A stretch of 26,478 nucleotides of DNA from a bacterium. Lineage in GTDB: Bacteria > SZUA-182 > SZUA-191 > JAJRXT01. Position 1 is the stretch's first letter. Each line of letters begins with the position of its first letter. The position numbers and the translations under genes are program-made. Below the pieces are notes generated by a model. The model saw nothing but the letters and a program-made list of their open reading frames with translations, had not been told where the DNA came from and made no database searches. Below are positions 26,322 to 26,478 of this stretch, in pieces. Location: assembly GCA_024277605.1 (NCBI GenBank), contig JAJRUU010000168.1:1-26478 (forward strand), written 5' to 3'.

Positions 26322-26477
26322 TTATCGGCCTGCTATCCCAATGTCTATAACCTTACCGTTTTCAAACTCAAGATGGTATGTAGCAACCCTATTTTTCCAG
26401 TACGTCCAGATATCCTGATCAATTGATGATGTTCTATGAAAAGCAGGATACCCCAAAGCGACAATAACCGCTTTTTT
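26322..26477 (-). CDS. C-terminal fragment of an SmpA/BamE-like protein (start outside window)
   Basis: The frame is open from the right edge to a TAA at 26322-26324, giving 51 residues. The pattern VIVALGYPAFH, then DIWTYW, then a strand pair ending LEFENGKVIDIG, resembles the end of the SmpA/OmlA (BamE) domain found in small outer-membrane lipoproteins. It lies 51 bp upstream of the carrier protein on the same strand, so it may be the gene before it in the same transcript. The call rests on a short segment. Confidence 0.55.
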   Translation of the reverse strand, partial: KKAVIVALGYPAFHRTSSIDQDIWTYWKNRVATYHLEFENGKVIDIGIAGR

Positions 26478-26478
26478 A

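Overview
The window is chromosomal DNA of moderate GC from a diderm (Gram-negative-type) bacterium. The evidence is an exported giant TPR protein, two lipoprotein-like genes (one resembling the SmpA/BamE fold), a heparinase-type polysaccharide lyase and a membrane prenyltransferase. The mix of two B12-binding radical SAM enzymes, a long-form HisG and interspersed palindromic repeats fits an uncultivated environmental lineage (Omnitrophota/Desantisbacteria-like is a guess). I cannot name the taxon from sequence alone.

Layout. (1) 1-5660, + strand: the tail of an unknown gene, then a three-gene set of a 1175-residue secreted TPR protein, a UbiA-family decaprenyl-phosphate-phosphoribosyltransferase-like membrane enzyme and a DUF362 protein. 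(2) 5829-13895, - strand, read right to left: hisG, a B12/radical SAM enzyme, a heparinase II/III-like lyase, a double von Willebrand A membrane protein and an EamA permease. The VWA gene has an in-frame TGA, after which 75 codons of clearly related sequence continue. (3) 13896-14578: a repeat-bearing divergent region with a good promoter for the rightward genes. (4) 14579-18500, + strand: slipin, malate dehydrogenase, nucleoside diphosphate kinase, a MobA-type nucleotidyltransferase and a DHH phosphoesterase, closely spaced and probably one transcript. (5) 18730-18804: tRNA-Glu(CTC). (6) 18834-26477, - strand: a compact set read right to left. It holds the tail of an SmpA/BamE-like protein, a carrier protein, a condensation-type acyltransferase, an FAD oxidoreductase, an HpnR-like B12 radical SAM methylase, an acyl-AMP ligase, a lipoprotein and holo-ACP synthase.

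How the genes work together. Region 6 looks like a small acyl-carrier-dependent biosynthetic pathway. The ligase could activate an acid and the carrier could hold it as a thioester after AcpS adds phosphopantetheine. The radical SAM enzyme and flavoenzyme could modify it, and the condensation-type enzyme could release or transfer it. No ketosynthase is visible, so the acyl unit is probably imported from elsewhere rather than elongated here. The product is unknown.

Repeats. A 180-bp element with a shared 73-bp core occurs four times (two full-length, one shortened, one core only). One full copy supplies the last 16 codons and the stop of the DHH gene. The other is split by a 220-bp MITE-like insertion with terminal inverted repeats and a 9-bp target duplication. 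Removing the insertion and one duplication restores exactly 180 bp.
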